DNA of 64,000 nt from Paraburkholderia sp. DHOC27 (GTDB taxonomy: Bacteria; Pseudomonadota; Gammaproteobacteria; Burkholderiales; Burkholderiaceae). The stretch covers positions 1,233,864 through 1,297,863 of the forward strand of contig NZ_QVQV01000001.1 in NCBI RefSeq assembly GCF_003429005.1, given 5' to 3'. How positions within the stretch are numbered: the stretch's first letter is position 1; each line of letters opens with the position of its first letter. The translations under genes and the position numbers were made by a program. Below, one piece after another: positions 20,067 through 28,573 of the stretch. The notes under the pieces were generated by a model, which saw only the letters and a list, made by a program, of their open reading frames with translations, was not told the DNA's origin and ran no database searches.

Positions 20067-20651
20067 ATGTCGCTGCCCCACGCCTTGCTTACTGCCCTCG
20101 TCGAGCGGTCCGGTTCTGGATCCGAACTCGCCACCCGCTTCGACAAGTCGATTGGCTACTTCTGGAGTGCCTCGCATCAGCAGATTTATCGTGAGTTAGG
20201 GCATCTGGAGGAGGCCGGGTGGATCGAGTCGTTGCCCGAAGAGGCTACGCGGGGCCGAAAGCGTGCTTACCGGATTCTGCCGGCGGGGCGCGCCGAGCTG
20301 AAGCGCTGGGTCGCGCAGGAAGATGAGCCGTCGCCGCTGCGCCACGAATTCATGATTCGCTTGCGCGCGGAGGCGGTGGTCGGGCCCACGGGGCTGGCGC
20401 AGGAGATTCGCCGTCGCATTGCACTGCATGCGGACAAGCTCGCGCAATATCGCGAGATCGAAGCGCGCGATTTCCCGGAAGAGCCACAGGACCGCGAAAC
20501 AGCCCTGCAACGCGTGGTGCTGCGCGCGGGCATCGGCTACGAGGAGGGCTGGCTGGCAACGCTGAATGCCGCACTGGCCGCGTTGCAGAAACCGGGCCGC
20601 CGTGCCGGATCGGCGTCCCGTCGCCGGGTGAGCCGATCAGGCGAGGCGTGA
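20067..20651 (+). CDS. PadR-family transcriptional regulator
   Basis: A 194-residue PadR regulator with C-terminal Vir_act_alpha-type helices. The N-terminal winged helix starts MSLPHALLTALVERSGSGSE, followed by FWSASHQQIYRELGHLEEAGWI and RGRKRAYRILPAGRAELKRW, the PadR hallmarks. The C-terminal half (EIRRRIALHADKLAQYREIE and onward) is helical and dimerising. ATG 20067 is chosen because the family starts at this point; the frame extends upstream to 20010. It is divergent from the FadH-like gene and has the twin dyad in its promoter, implying autoregulation and control of the reductase. Confidence 0.9.
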   Translation: MSLPHALLTALVERSGSGSELATRFDKSIGYFWSASHQQIYRELGHLEEAGWIESLPEEATRGRKRAYRILPAGRAELKRWVAQEDEPSPLRHEFMIRLRAEAVVGPTGLAQEIRRRIALHADKLAQYREIEARDFPEEPQDRETALQRVVLRAGIGYEEGWLATLNAALAALQKPGRRAGSASRRRVSRSGEA

Positions 20652-20654
20652 GCG

Positions 20655-21665
20655 TTACAGGGCCGACAGCATTTCAGGGGTCAGCGCCACGGAGGCGCCG
20701 GTCCGCGCCGAGCGGGTGGCGGCCTCGGCGCAGGCGAGCGCCGCGATGCCGTCCGCCAGGGTAACGGGCATGTTCGAGCCTGTCTGCACCGCATGGACGA
20801 AGGCAGCCCACTCGGCTTCGTAGGCTCGCATGTAACGCTCCAGGAAAAAGTACACGGGCTTGGCGGATTGGGTGCCTGCCGTCGTGATTTTTTCGACCGT
20901 GTTTTCCAGTTCGTTCTTCGCCGCGAGCAGGCCTTGCGATCCGAGTAGTTCGACGCGCTGATCGTAGCCATAGCCTGCACGGCGCGAATTCTTGATGACG
21001 GCGATGCGGCCATCGGCCCAGGTGAGCGTCACGACGGCCGTGTCGACGTCACCGGCCGCGCCGATGTCAGGGTCGACGAGCGACGAAGCCGCCGCGCTCA
21101 CGTGCGAGGGCGCGCTGCCCATGATCCAGCAGGCCACGTCGAAGTCGTGAATCATCATGTCGCGGAACAGGCCGCCCGACACCTTGATATAGCCAAGGGG
21201 CGGGGGCGCGGGATCGAAGGACGTAATGGCCAGCAGTTCCGCCTTGCCGATTTCCCCGTTGTCGAAGGACGCTTTGAGCGCGGCGAAATTGGGATCGAAC
21301 CGGCGATTGAAGCCGATCATGACCGGTTTGCCCGCTCTTGCCACCTTCGCCTGACATTGCAATGCGCGCTCCAGCGCCAGATCCACCGGCTTCTCACACA
21401 ACACCGCTTTGCCCGCTGCCGTAGCCCGTTCGATGAGGTCCGAATGCGTGTCCGTGGAGGTGGCGATCAGCACGGCGCTAATGGCCGGATCGGCAAGGAT
21501 ATCGTCAACGGAACGCACCTGGGCGTCGTAGCGGGCGGCGAGTGTACGAGCCGCGTCCGTGGCAACATCGGCCACGGCCACGAGTTTGCAATCGGCGTTG
21601 GCGGCGATGGAGCGGGCGTGGACCTGACCGATCCGGCCGGCCCCTAGAAGGGCAATGTTGAGCAT
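20655..21665 (-). CDS. iolG: Inositol 2-dehydrogenase-like Gfo/Idh/MocA oxidoreductase
   Basis: A 336-residue enzyme with the N-terminal Rossmann motif GAGRIGQVHARSI, the EKP motif (KAVLCEKPVDLAL), GFNRRFDPNF, and a C-terminal substrate domain with GGLFRDMMIHDFDVACW (family HDxD). IolG oxidises myo-inositol to scyllo-inosose with NAD. The start at 21665 gives MLNIALLGAGRIG; an in-frame start at 21686 is less likely. Next on the same strand upstream are a sugar isomerase-like TIM barrel gene and a sugar-binding protein gene, forming a polyol catabolic cluster. Other inositol genes (iolB, C, D, E) are not in the window, so the substrate might be a different polyol. Confidence 0.85.
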   Translation of the reverse strand: MLNIALLGAGRIGQVHARSIAANADCKLVAVADVATDAARTLAARYDAQVRSVDDILADPAISAVLIATSTDTHSDLIERATAAGKAVLCEKPVDLALERALQCQAKVARAGKPVMIGFNRRFDPNFAALKASFDNGEIGKAELLAITSFDPAPPPLGYIKVSGGLFRDMMIHDFDVACWIMGSAPSHVSAAASSLVDPDIGAAGDVDTAVVTLTWADGRIAVIKNSRRAGYGYDQRVELLGSQGLLAAKNELENTVEKITTAGTQSAKPVYFFLERYMRAYEAEWAAFVHAVQTGSNMPVTLADGIAALACAEAATRSARTGASVALTPEMLSAL

Positions 21666-21789
21666 GGTGTGGGATCTTCCATTCAAAGTTGAAACGCACG
21701 TTCAGATCGAGTTTGTTGCTTGCGAATAACTAATACGGACTGCGACATAAATAAAAAAGAACCTGGCCTTCAAAGGGAACCGCGCTGCA

Positions 21790-22563
21790 CTAAACGCTGA
21801 ACGCTTCCCTGAAACGATGCAGCGCAAGCTCGTCGTCGCCGCTGGCCCACGCCTCCATAGCGATCATGCCGCGATATCCAGCCTGCGCCAGCGCTCTGGA
21901 GATGGCCGGATAATTGATCTCGCCCGTGCCCGGTTCATAGCGTCCCGGAACATCCGCAACCTGCACTTCGCCAATGAAGGGCAAGGCGTTGCGGACCAGT
22001 TCGATCAGATTGCCCTCGCCAATCTGCGCGTGATACAGATCCAGATTAAGGCGCAGATTCGGGCTGTCGACCGTCTTGACCAGCGCCAGCGTGTCGGCTG
22101 CTCTGGCGAACGGGACGCCCGCGTGGTCCACTTCCGTATTGAGGTTCTCGAGGCAGAACACCACATCCGCACGGCGCCCGAGATCGGCGATCTGCTTGAG
22201 CGTGCGCTGTGCCGCGAGCCACATTTCGCCGGTGACGACAGGCGTCGGCTTGACCGGCATACCCTTGCCGTCGAGGCCCGTGCCATGCAGATTCAGACGC
22301 GGGCAGTGCAGACGTTTGGCAACTTCGATGGATTGTTCCGCCGTCTCTATGAGGCGCCGGGCGCCGTCTGCCGTGATCAGATCGCCTTCGATATATCCCG
22401 TCATCGAAGAAAACGCTGCGCCCGTGCTTTGCAGTGCGGCGATATCGTGTTGGGTCCAGTCCCATATCTCCACGTGGAAGCCGAGTTCGCTGATTTTCTT
22501 CACGCGCTCGACAAAAGGAAGATGGCGGAAAACCATTTCTGCACACACGGCTAGCTGAAACAT
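21790..22563 (-). CDS. Hydroxypyruvate isomerase/IolI-like TIM-barrel sugar isomerase
   Basis: A 257-residue AP-endonuclease-2-type TIM barrel protein. Segments FVERVKKISELGFHVEIWDW, VVFCLENLNTE (metal-binding glutamate), LRLNLDLYHAQIGEGNL and FIGEVQVADVPGRYEPGTGE match hydroxypyruvate isomerase (Hyi) relatives, which carry E, D, H and E metal ligands. Its place between iolG and a sugar-binding protein gene favours isomerisation of an inositol or polyol intermediate. The choice between hydroxypyruvate isomerase and inosose isomerase cannot be made from sequence alone. Confidence 0.82.
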   Translation of the reverse strand: MFQLAVCAEMVFRHLPFVERVKKISELGFHVEIWDWTQHDIAALQSTGAAFSSMTGYIEGDLITADGARRLIETAEQSIEVAKRLHCPRLNLHGTGLDGKGMPVKPTPVVTGEMWLAAQRTLKQIADLGRRADVVFCLENLNTEVDHAGVPFARAADTLALVKTVDSPNLRLNLDLYHAQIGEGNLIELVRNALPFIGEVQVADVPGRYEPGTGEINYPAISRALAQAGYRGMIAMEAWASGDDELALHRFREAFSV

Positions 22564-22643
22564 AATGAGCCTCTGTAAGGATGTCGTGAATCGGGTCGCT
22601 TCGCTCAGCTCAGCGTAAAAAGATTCGGATGGCGAAGTAAAAT

Positions 22644-23663
22644 CTAGCGATATTGTCCAGCGTATTTTTCGACCAGCGCGACGTTATCGCGCGTCACGAA
22701 GCCCGGCCCCGTGTCCACGCCACCGGCACCGAAGCGCGGGGCCAGTCCATATGTCTTGATGCGCTGCTGAAACTGTGGATTGCCTTGCAGCGCTGCGATG
22801 GCTTTGTGAATGTCGAGCGATTTGTCGCGCTTCATGAGCGCCAGCAGCGCGACCGGAATGTATCCCTGCAAATAGGGTTGCTGATCGATCGCGAACTTGA
22901 CCGAGCCCGCCTCGATACCTTGATCTATTTCAGGCGTGAGATCGAAGGTGGCGAAGAAAATCTTCCCCGTCAGACCGAGCTTGGCGACCGCCCGCAGCGC
23001 GGGGACCGCCGAGGTGGGGCCCAACGCCAGCACTGCCTGGGTATCCGGGTGTGCGTGCAATGCGGCAAACACCTTGTTTTCGACCTGGATCGGGTCGTTG
23101 CCGGAATCGAGAGTCGATTTCTTGAAGTCCACGCCGATAGCCTCGGCAAAACCACGGCAACGGTCGAAGGAGGAGGGGTTGGTGACGTTGTTGTTCACGC
23201 ACAGGAAGCTCTTGACGCCGGCCGCCTTGGCGCGCTCGCCGGCTTCTTTGCCCGCAGTGTATTCGGGTTGGCCCACATGGAGCAGGGCGCCCAGTTCCTT
23301 GCTCTGCTCCGCCGTGCCGGAGTTATAGGTGATGACGGGAATACCCTTGGCCACGATGGTCTTGACGGGGGCACGCACGATATCGAGGTCGGCAATGGTC
23401 GTTGCCACGCCGTCATAGTTGCGGGCCGCCGCCTGTTGCAGCAGATGCACCATGTCGGCCAGATCGCCATTGGGCGGATTGCGATAATCCACTGCAACGT
23501 TGAAGTCTTTCTGGGCGTCGGCGATGCCATTCTTCACGACGTTCCAGAACGGGTCCGCGTCCGGCGCGTGGGACACGACGACAAACCTGTCGCTCTGCGC
23601 GACGGCGCTCACGCTGAAAGCCAACGCCGCCATGACGGCGACGAGGCGAGTCACTCCTTTCAT
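22644..23663 (-). CDS. Periplasmic sugar-binding protein, ribose/inositol type, without linked permease
   Basis: A 339-residue type-I periplasmic binding protein (RbsB/Peripla_BP_4 family). The signal peptide is MKGVTRLVAVMAALAFSVSAVAQ. The first strand is DRFVVVSHAPDADPFWNVVK; the hinge and ligand regions include GVATTIADLD, IPVITYNSGT and FFATFDLTPEIDQGIEAGSVKFAIDQQPYLQG in pieces. The usual ATPase and permease genes are not adjacent; the nearest family members (40879-43460) have their own binding protein. It is divergent from the winged-helix/solute-binding fusion gene across about 160 bp. It probably feeds or senses the polyol handled by the two downstream enzymes. Confidence 0.9.
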   Translation of the reverse strand: MKGVTRLVAVMAALAFSVSAVAQSDRFVVVSHAPDADPFWNVVKNGIADAQKDFNVAVDYRNPPNGDLADMVHLLQQAAARNYDGVATTIADLDIVRAPVKTIVAKGIPVITYNSGTAEQSKELGALLHVGQPEYTAGKEAGERAKAAGVKSFLCVNNNVTNPSSFDRCRGFAEAIGVDFKKSTLDSGNDPIQVENKVFAALHAHPDTQAVLALGPTSAVPALRAVAKLGLTGKIFFATFDLTPEIDQGIEAGSVKFAIDQQPYLQGYIPVALLALMKRDKSLDIHKAIAALQGNPQFQQRIKTYGLAPRFGAGGVDTGPGFVTRDNVALVEKYAGQYR

Positions 23664-23771
23664 GTCTGTCTCCTTCCGTTTTATAGCCGGACGCTTCGCA
23701 AACGAGTCCGTGGATGCATCCTATGGCAACGCTTCGGGAGCGCTCTCCAGAGAAATGTCCATTCTGGTTAT

Positions 23772-23782
23772 TAACATTGTTA
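23772..23782. promoter_or_regulatory. Inverted repeat TAACA-T-TGTTA upstream of the fusion regulator
   Basis: A perfect 5-1-5 dyad lies 43 bp before the start codon of the winged-helix/solute-binding fusion gene and within the region shared with the divergent sugar-binding protein gene. AT-rich flanks (GTTATTAACATTGTTATC) also carry a short direct repeat of TTAT. It is the best visible operator candidate for the fusion protein. Assignment is by position only. Confidence 0.4.
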
Positions 23783-23825
23783 TCATGGGGTTAGATTAAA
23801 AATACGAACCGGAAAAGGACTCGTC

Positions 23826-25475
23826 ATGCACACACAAGACCGGCTTGCGGCGCTCGCCGTGCTCGACAAGGTAGCCGGCATCCTGCGTGACGAACTGGGT
23901 GAGGACGCGCAGGCGGTCTGGCCGGTGCTGGGCGCGCTGTTGCAGAACCATCTGCGCGACCGGCCCATGACCATCACGGCGCTTGCCGATCTTTCCGGAC
24001 TGCCGCGCACAAGTGCACGGCGCGTCGTGTTTGCCATGAAAGCCAAAGGCTGGCTGCAATTCCGCGCGGGCCTGGGTTCGGGTAATCGCGACGTGGTGTT
24101 GCCAACTGCTTCGTTGCTCGACCGGCTCGACAGCATCACGGAACAGACGGTGAAGATGATCGTGGGCGCCAGTCACGAGGGTGCCGTTGACCGCTTCGAC
24201 GCCAGGAGTCTGACGCGCGATGCGGGTATTCCGTGGCCACGTCCCGCGGCGGAGGGCTTCAACGAAGCCGTGGAGTTGACGCTGGTCGCCTACGAAGACC
24301 CGGTGTTCGACATACTCAAACGCAACCGCACGGACGTCGAACGCTTCGTCGGGCATCGCGTGCGTATCATGACATTTCCTCAGGATACCTATCGTTCGGC
24401 GCTCAACAAGGTGCTCACGGAGACATCGAGAGTGGAAGCGGCCGCGCCGCTGCTGGTGGCGATTCCATTTCCGTGGCTCGCGGAACAATGCGACGACGGT
24501 CATCTGCTCGAGCTGCAAACCTTGCAGGCCGAGAGCAGCTTCTCGGGCGCGGACTTCTACGATGCCGTGTGGCAGGCGGGCTGGTTCGACAAGCAGTTAT
24601 ATGCCATTCCTTTGCAGCCCGCGGTCGATTTTCTCTGGTACAGGCAGGATCTGTTCGAAGCGGAAGGGCTTGAGCCGCCCCGCAGCTTCGACGACGTGCT
24701 TCGCTGTGCCACGCTGCTGCGACGCCGCAGTCAGGATCGCGCCGGCATTACGTGGAGCGCGGCGCCGGGCTTGCCGCTGGCCGAAACATTCCTGCAGATT
24801 CTGGGCGCGCAGGGTGGCCAGACGTTCGACGGCGGCGTGCTACAGGTGGATACCGAAATCGGCAGAGAGGTCATCGACTACCTGCGCGCGCTGGTCCCGT
24901 TGTCGCCCGCGCAGCTACGCAGTGTGGGCTGGTCGCGCAACGCGCAGATCTTCGGTTCAGGAAAGGCCGCGATGTGCTACCACTGGTCGAATCGCTACGG
25001 CATGCTGGACAGTCACACGTTATGGCAAAAGGGCGGGCGCGTGGGCCTGCAACTGCACCCGACCTTTGCGCCGGGCGTCACGCCGGTGTCGCCCCTCGGT
25101 GGCGCGTTGCTGGCGATTCCGGCGCGCAATGACGAAGCCGCTGCTCGCCGCGCATGGCGGGCAATCGAGACATTTGCGTCGCCCGAGCTGATGAAGTATT
25201 TCGTTCTGCACGGTGCGGCGGGTAGTTCACGGCATTCCGTCGCCGAGGATTACTACGTGTTGCAGCGCAATCGCGTGATTGAAGTGATCGACCAGCTGGC
25301 CAAGACACGCCAGATCAAAACCGTCCCGTCGCCGGCGATTCCCGCGTATCACGATCTCGTGCAGGTGCTGAGCGATCATCTCGAAGTACTGCTGTTCGAC
25401 ACAACGCAGGACGTTCGCAAGGGGCTGGGGAAACTGCAACGCGCGTTGTCACTGGCAGGGCGGCGACGCAAGTAA
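23826..25475 (+). CDS. Winged-helix DNA-binding domain fused to ABC-type solute-binding domain
   Basis: A 549-residue protein with no signal peptide. Residues 1-110 form a MarR/IclR-like winged helix: ITALADLSGLPRTSARRVV at about 50-68, then AMKAKGWLQFR. From about 148 the sequence is a family-1 extracellular solute-binding domain: VELTLVAYEDPVFDIL, TYRSALNKVL, IPFPWLAEQ, then the highly typical YAIPLQPAVDFLWYRQDLFE and GLEPPRSFDDV (about 259-291), running to nearly the C-terminus. The fusion and the lack of an export signal imply a cytoplasmic one-component regulator sensing a sugar or polyol through a maltose-binding-like fold. It is divergent from a periplasmic sugar-binding protein and the iol-like genes. 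Function is inferred; alternatives are a degenerate or chaperone-like role. Confidence 0.85.
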   Translation: MHTQDRLAALAVLDKVAGILRDELGEDAQAVWPVLGALLQNHLRDRPMTITALADLSGLPRTSARRVVFAMKAKGWLQFRAGLGSGNRDVVLPTASLLDRLDSITEQTVKMIVGASHEGAVDRFDARSLTRDAGIPWPRPAAEGFNEAVELTLVAYEDPVFDILKRNRTDVERFVGHRVRIMTFPQDTYRSALNKVLTETSRVEAAAPLLVAIPFPWLAEQCDDGHLLELQTLQAESSFSGADFYDAVWQAGWFDKQLYAIPLQPAVDFLWYRQDLFEAEGLEPPRSFDDVLRCATLLRRRSQDRAGITWSAAPGLPLAETFLQILGAQGGQTFDGGVLQVDTEIGREVIDYLRALVPLSPAQLRSVGWSRNAQIFGSGKAAMCYHWSNRYGMLDSHTLWQKGGRVGLQLHPTFAPGVTPVSPLGGALLAIPARNDEAAARRAWRAIETFASPELMKYFVLHGAAGSSRHSVAEDYYVLQRNRVIEVIDQLAKTRQIKTVPSPAIPAYHDLVQVLSDHLEVLLFDTTQDVRKGLGKLQRALSLAGRRRK

Positions 25476-25533
25476 TCCCGCGCCGCCAGATCACGCGCTA
25501 GAACGTTAAAACCTGGTAGTGCGTAACGCAGAC

Positions 25534-26538
25534 TCACTGCTCCGGCGCGTGGTCCGACGCGATGTGCGAGCCGGCCTGCACTGGCGGCATGATGGAAATC
25601 GGATCGGCCTTGCCCACTTCCGCGAGCAGCTCCACATCACGCGCAATCACCTTGGGCATATGGGTGCGCAGGAATTCGACCCACGTGCGCGTTTTGGCGT
25701 CGACGAACTTGCGCGACGGGTAGAGCGCGTAGATGGTCATTTTTTGCAGCGTATGCTCGGGCAGCACGCGCACGAGGGAACCATCGCGCAGTCCGTCTAT
25801 GGCAGCGTAGAGCGGCAGAATGCCGATGCCCATGCCTTCGCGGATCGCCACCGCCAGCGACTCCGCGATATTCACCTGCACGGGCCCGTTGACTTCCATC
25901 GTCTCGCTACCCTCGGGTCCTTCCAGCAGCCAGTCGTGGGGCGGAAACGCGGGCGTTTGCAGAATCAGGCAGTCGTGCTGCCGCAGATCAGCGGGTTGCT
26001 GCGGCGCGCCGTGACTGCGCACGTAGGCCGGGGAGGCGCACAGAATGCTGAACGTAGTGCCGAGCGGCAGCGAAACGAGATCCGAATTCGGCAGAGTGGC
26101 GGCAGTGACCACCGCGACGTCGCCGCTTCCCTCGAACAGGTCCGGCATGCGCTGCGAAAGCGTCAACTCCACCGTCACTTCAGGGTACAGCGCGCGATAG
26201 CGCGAAATGGCCGGCAACACATAGTGCTGCCCAATGCTGGCAAAGCTGTGCATGCGCAATGCACCGGCCGGCCGTTCCTGCGCGCAACTGGCTTCCTCCT
26301 CGGCCGTATCCACGTCAGCCAGTATTTGCTGGCAGCGCTTCAGATAGCGTTCGCCGGCCGTGGTCAGCGCGAGCCTTCGCGTCGAGCGGTTCATCAAACG
26401 GGTGCGCAGATGCGCTTCGAGTTCGGAAACCGCGCGCGACATTGCGCCAGTGGTCGAATTCAGTGACTGCGCCGCAGCGGTGAAACTGCCCGCTTCTACG
26501 ACGCGTACGAAGACGCGCATGTTTTGTAACGTATCCAT
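25534..26538 (-). CDS. LysR-family transcriptional regulator
   Basis: A 334-residue LysR regulator. The winged helix reads MDTLQNMRVFVRVVEAGSFT, AAAQSLNSTTGAMSRAVSEL and RLMNRSTRRLALTTAGERY, the CrgA-like subgroup. The effector domain contains LTLSQRMPDLFEGSGDVAVV and AIREGMGIGILPLYAA. It has about 25 extra C-terminal residues (IMPPVQAGSHIASDHAPEQ). It converges on the fusion regulator and diverges from the CoA-transferase gene, its most likely target. A related regulator sits at 48631. Confidence 0.93.
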   Translation of the reverse strand: MDTLQNMRVFVRVVEAGSFTAAAQSLNSTTGAMSRAVSELEAHLRTRLMNRSTRRLALTTAGERYLKRCQQILADVDTAEEEASCAQERPAGALRMHSFASIGQHYVLPAISRYRALYPEVTVELTLSQRMPDLFEGSGDVAVVTAATLPNSDLVSLPLGTTFSILCASPAYVRSHGAPQQPADLRQHDCLILQTPAFPPHDWLLEGPEGSETMEVNGPVQVNIAESLAVAIREGMGIGILPLYAAIDGLRDGSLVRVLPEHTLQKMTIYALYPSRKFVDAKTRTWVEFLRTHMPKVIARDVELLAEVGKADPISIMPPVQAGSHIASDHAPEQ

Positions 26539-26869
26539 CAGACCTTCTTTTCGACTCGACTAAGGCGAGATCGCTGCGAGAGAGAACCCGTATTGTCCAC
26601 CTGCTGGGCCATGCATTGTTGTCGAAGCTGGAAGGGTGGTTTCCGGCGGGGGCCATTAATACGCGCATCCGGCGCTTCTACAATCGGCGTGTCGTCGGTC
26701 GGCAGCCGTTTTGCCGGGATTTTATCGGGTAATCGGTGCCGGTGCCGGTGCGGGTGCGGGGTGTGGATGGCCCGGTCAGCAATAAGGCAAAGACGACGGC
26801 AGGATCGGCCGGCAGCACACGCCAGAAGCGTGCACCGGCATCGAAGCAGGATCATGGAGAGACTCGAGC
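26539..26869. other. Intergenic region between LysR and CoA-transferase genes
   Basis: A 331-bp divergent promoter region. It contains a hexanucleotide run at 26734-26757 (CGGTGC three times, then GGGTGC) and a GGAGAG ribosome site just before 26870. No convincing coding frame. I cannot assign a specific LysR box by eye. Confidence 0.5.
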
Positions 26870-28396
26870 ATGTACGAAGACCGGATTCGATGTGCCGCCC
26901 TGCGCGGCAAGGTGACCTCTGCCGCCGACGCGGCGCTGCTGATTCACGATGGCATGCGCGTGGGCGCGAGCGGCTTTACCCGCGCGGGCGATGCCAAGGC
27001 CGTACCTGTCGCGCTGGCGGAACGCGCCAGACAGGAAGGCAAGCCGCTACGCATTACGCTGATGACCGGCGCGTCGCTCGGTCATGACGTGGACCGCACC
27101 CTGACCGAGGCCGGCGTGCTGGCGCGGCGCCTGCCGTTTCAGGTCGACAGGACGCTGCGTGAGGCGATCAATCGCGGCGAAGTCATGTTCGTCGACCAGC
27201 ACCTCTCCGAGACCGTCGAGATGCTGCGCGCCAATCAACTCGGCAAGCTCGACGTGGCGATCATCGAAGCCGTGGCGATTACCGAAACCGGCGGCATCGT
27301 GCCGACCACTTCGGTAGGCAACTCGGCCAGCTTTGCGATTCTGGCCGACAAGGTCATCGTCGAGATCAATCTCGCGCAGCCGCTCGCACTGGAAGGCCTG
27401 CACGACATCTGGATTCCGGGCCACCGTCCGCATCGTGAACCGCTGCCCATCGTCTCGCCGCGCGATCGCGTCGGCGTGCCGGTCATCCCCATTGCGCCCG
27501 AGAAAATCGCCGCTATCGTGATCACCGACAAGCCCGATAGCGCCTCGACGGTTCTGCCGGCGGACGTGGAAACCGCGCAGATCGCGGGACACCTGATCGA
27601 GTTTCTGCAACACGAAGTCTCGCGGGGACGCATGCCCGCTCGCTTGCCACCGTTGCAGGCGGGGATTGGCACGATCGCCAACGCGGTGCTGGCCGGTTTC
27701 GTCGAATCGCCGTTCGAGCCGTTCCAGATTTACTCAGAAGTCCTTCAGGATTCCACCTTCGATCTGCTGGACGCGGGCAAGGTCACGTTCGCCTCGGGCG
27801 CGTCCATCACGCTCTCGGCGGCACGCCATGCACAGGTATTTGCCGAACTGGAGCGCTATCGCGATCGCCTGGTGTTGCGTCCGCAGGAGGTGAGCAATCA
27901 TCCTGAAGTGATTCGGCGGTTGGGACTGATTGCTTTGAACACCGCGCTCGAACTGGATATCTACGGCAACGTCAATTCGACCCACGTGGGCGGCACGCAC
28001 ATGATGAACGGCATTGGCGGCTCAGGCGATTTTGCGCGTAATGCATCGTGCGCGATCTTCGCGACGAAGTCGGTGGCGAAGGGCGGGCGGATTTCAAGCA
28101 TCGTGCCCATGGTCCCGCATTGCGATCACAATGAGCACGACGTAGACGTGGTCGTCACCGAACAGGGCCTCGCTGATCTGCGCGGTCTCGCGCCGCGTGA
28201 GCGCGCCTCGTTGATCATCGAAAAGTGCGTCCATCCTTTGTATCGCGACATGCTGCGCGATTATTATCGTGACGCGCTGCGACGCGGCGGTCACACGCCG
28301 CATTGTCTGGAGCGCGCGTTTGCGTGGCATTCACGCCTCGACGCAACGGGCTCGATGCTGGAGCAGGTTTCTCAACCAGCGGAATGCCTCACCTGA
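26870..28396 (+). CDS. Acetyl-CoA hydrolase/succinyl-CoA:acetate CoA-transferase family
   Basis: A 508-residue class I CoA-transferase of the AarC/Cat1/ScpC type. The N-terminal domain starts RCAALRGKVTSAADAALLI with GASGFTRAGDAKAVP. The catalytic glutamate is E290 in YSEVLQDS, matching the AarC position. The C-terminal domain has NSTHVGGTHMMNGIGGSGDF and GRISSIVPMVPHCDHNEHDV. Such enzymes move CoA between succinate and acetate or propionate, or hydrolyse acetyl-CoA. A ribosome site (GGAGAG) precedes ATG 26870. It is divergent from the LysR gene at 25534, the likely regulator. A hairpin terminator candidate follows at 28495. Confidence 0.93.
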   Translation: MYEDRIRCAALRGKVTSAADAALLIHDGMRVGASGFTRAGDAKAVPVALAERARQEGKPLRITLMTGASLGHDVDRTLTEAGVLARRLPFQVDRTLREAINRGEVMFVDQHLSETVEMLRANQLGKLDVAIIEAVAITETGGIVPTTSVGNSASFAILADKVIVEINLAQPLALEGLHDIWIPGHRPHREPLPIVSPRDRVGVPVIPIAPEKIAAIVITDKPDSASTVLPADVETAQIAGHLIEFLQHEVSRGRMPARLPPLQAGIGTIANAVLAGFVESPFEPFQIYSEVLQDSTFDLLDAGKVTFASGASITLSAARHAQVFAELERYRDRLVLRPQEVSNHPEVIRRLGLIALNTALELDIYGNVNSTHVGGTHMMNGIGGSGDFARNASCAIFATKSVAKGGRISSIVPMVPHCDHNEHDVDVVVTEQGLADLRGLAPRERASLIIEKCVHPLYRDMLRDYYRDALRRGGHTPHCLERAFAWHSRLDATGSMLEQVSQPAECLT

Positions 28397-28494
28397 TAAT
28401 CGGCCAGGAGTTTCACGTTCGCGCTAGTGTCCATTGAAACCGCCACGTAAGACGTAAAATCCAGCCATTGATGCGGACGGCACGGTTGCAAAAG

Positions 28495-28516
28495 CCCCGG
28501 TGCGCGATCACCGGGG
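28495..28516 (+). terminator. Candidate intrinsic terminator after the CoA-transferase gene
   Basis: Perfect 8-bp stem CCCCGGTG / CACCGGGG with a 6-base loop, preceded by AAAAG and followed by only three T. The short T tract makes termination efficiency uncertain. It lies 99 bp after the CoA-transferase stop and 58 bp before the methyltransferase start. Confidence 0.5.
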
Positions 28517-28573
28517 TTTGATCAATATCCCGACTCGCCACGCGTCCCGTCCGTGCTATTACTGGAGACGTAC

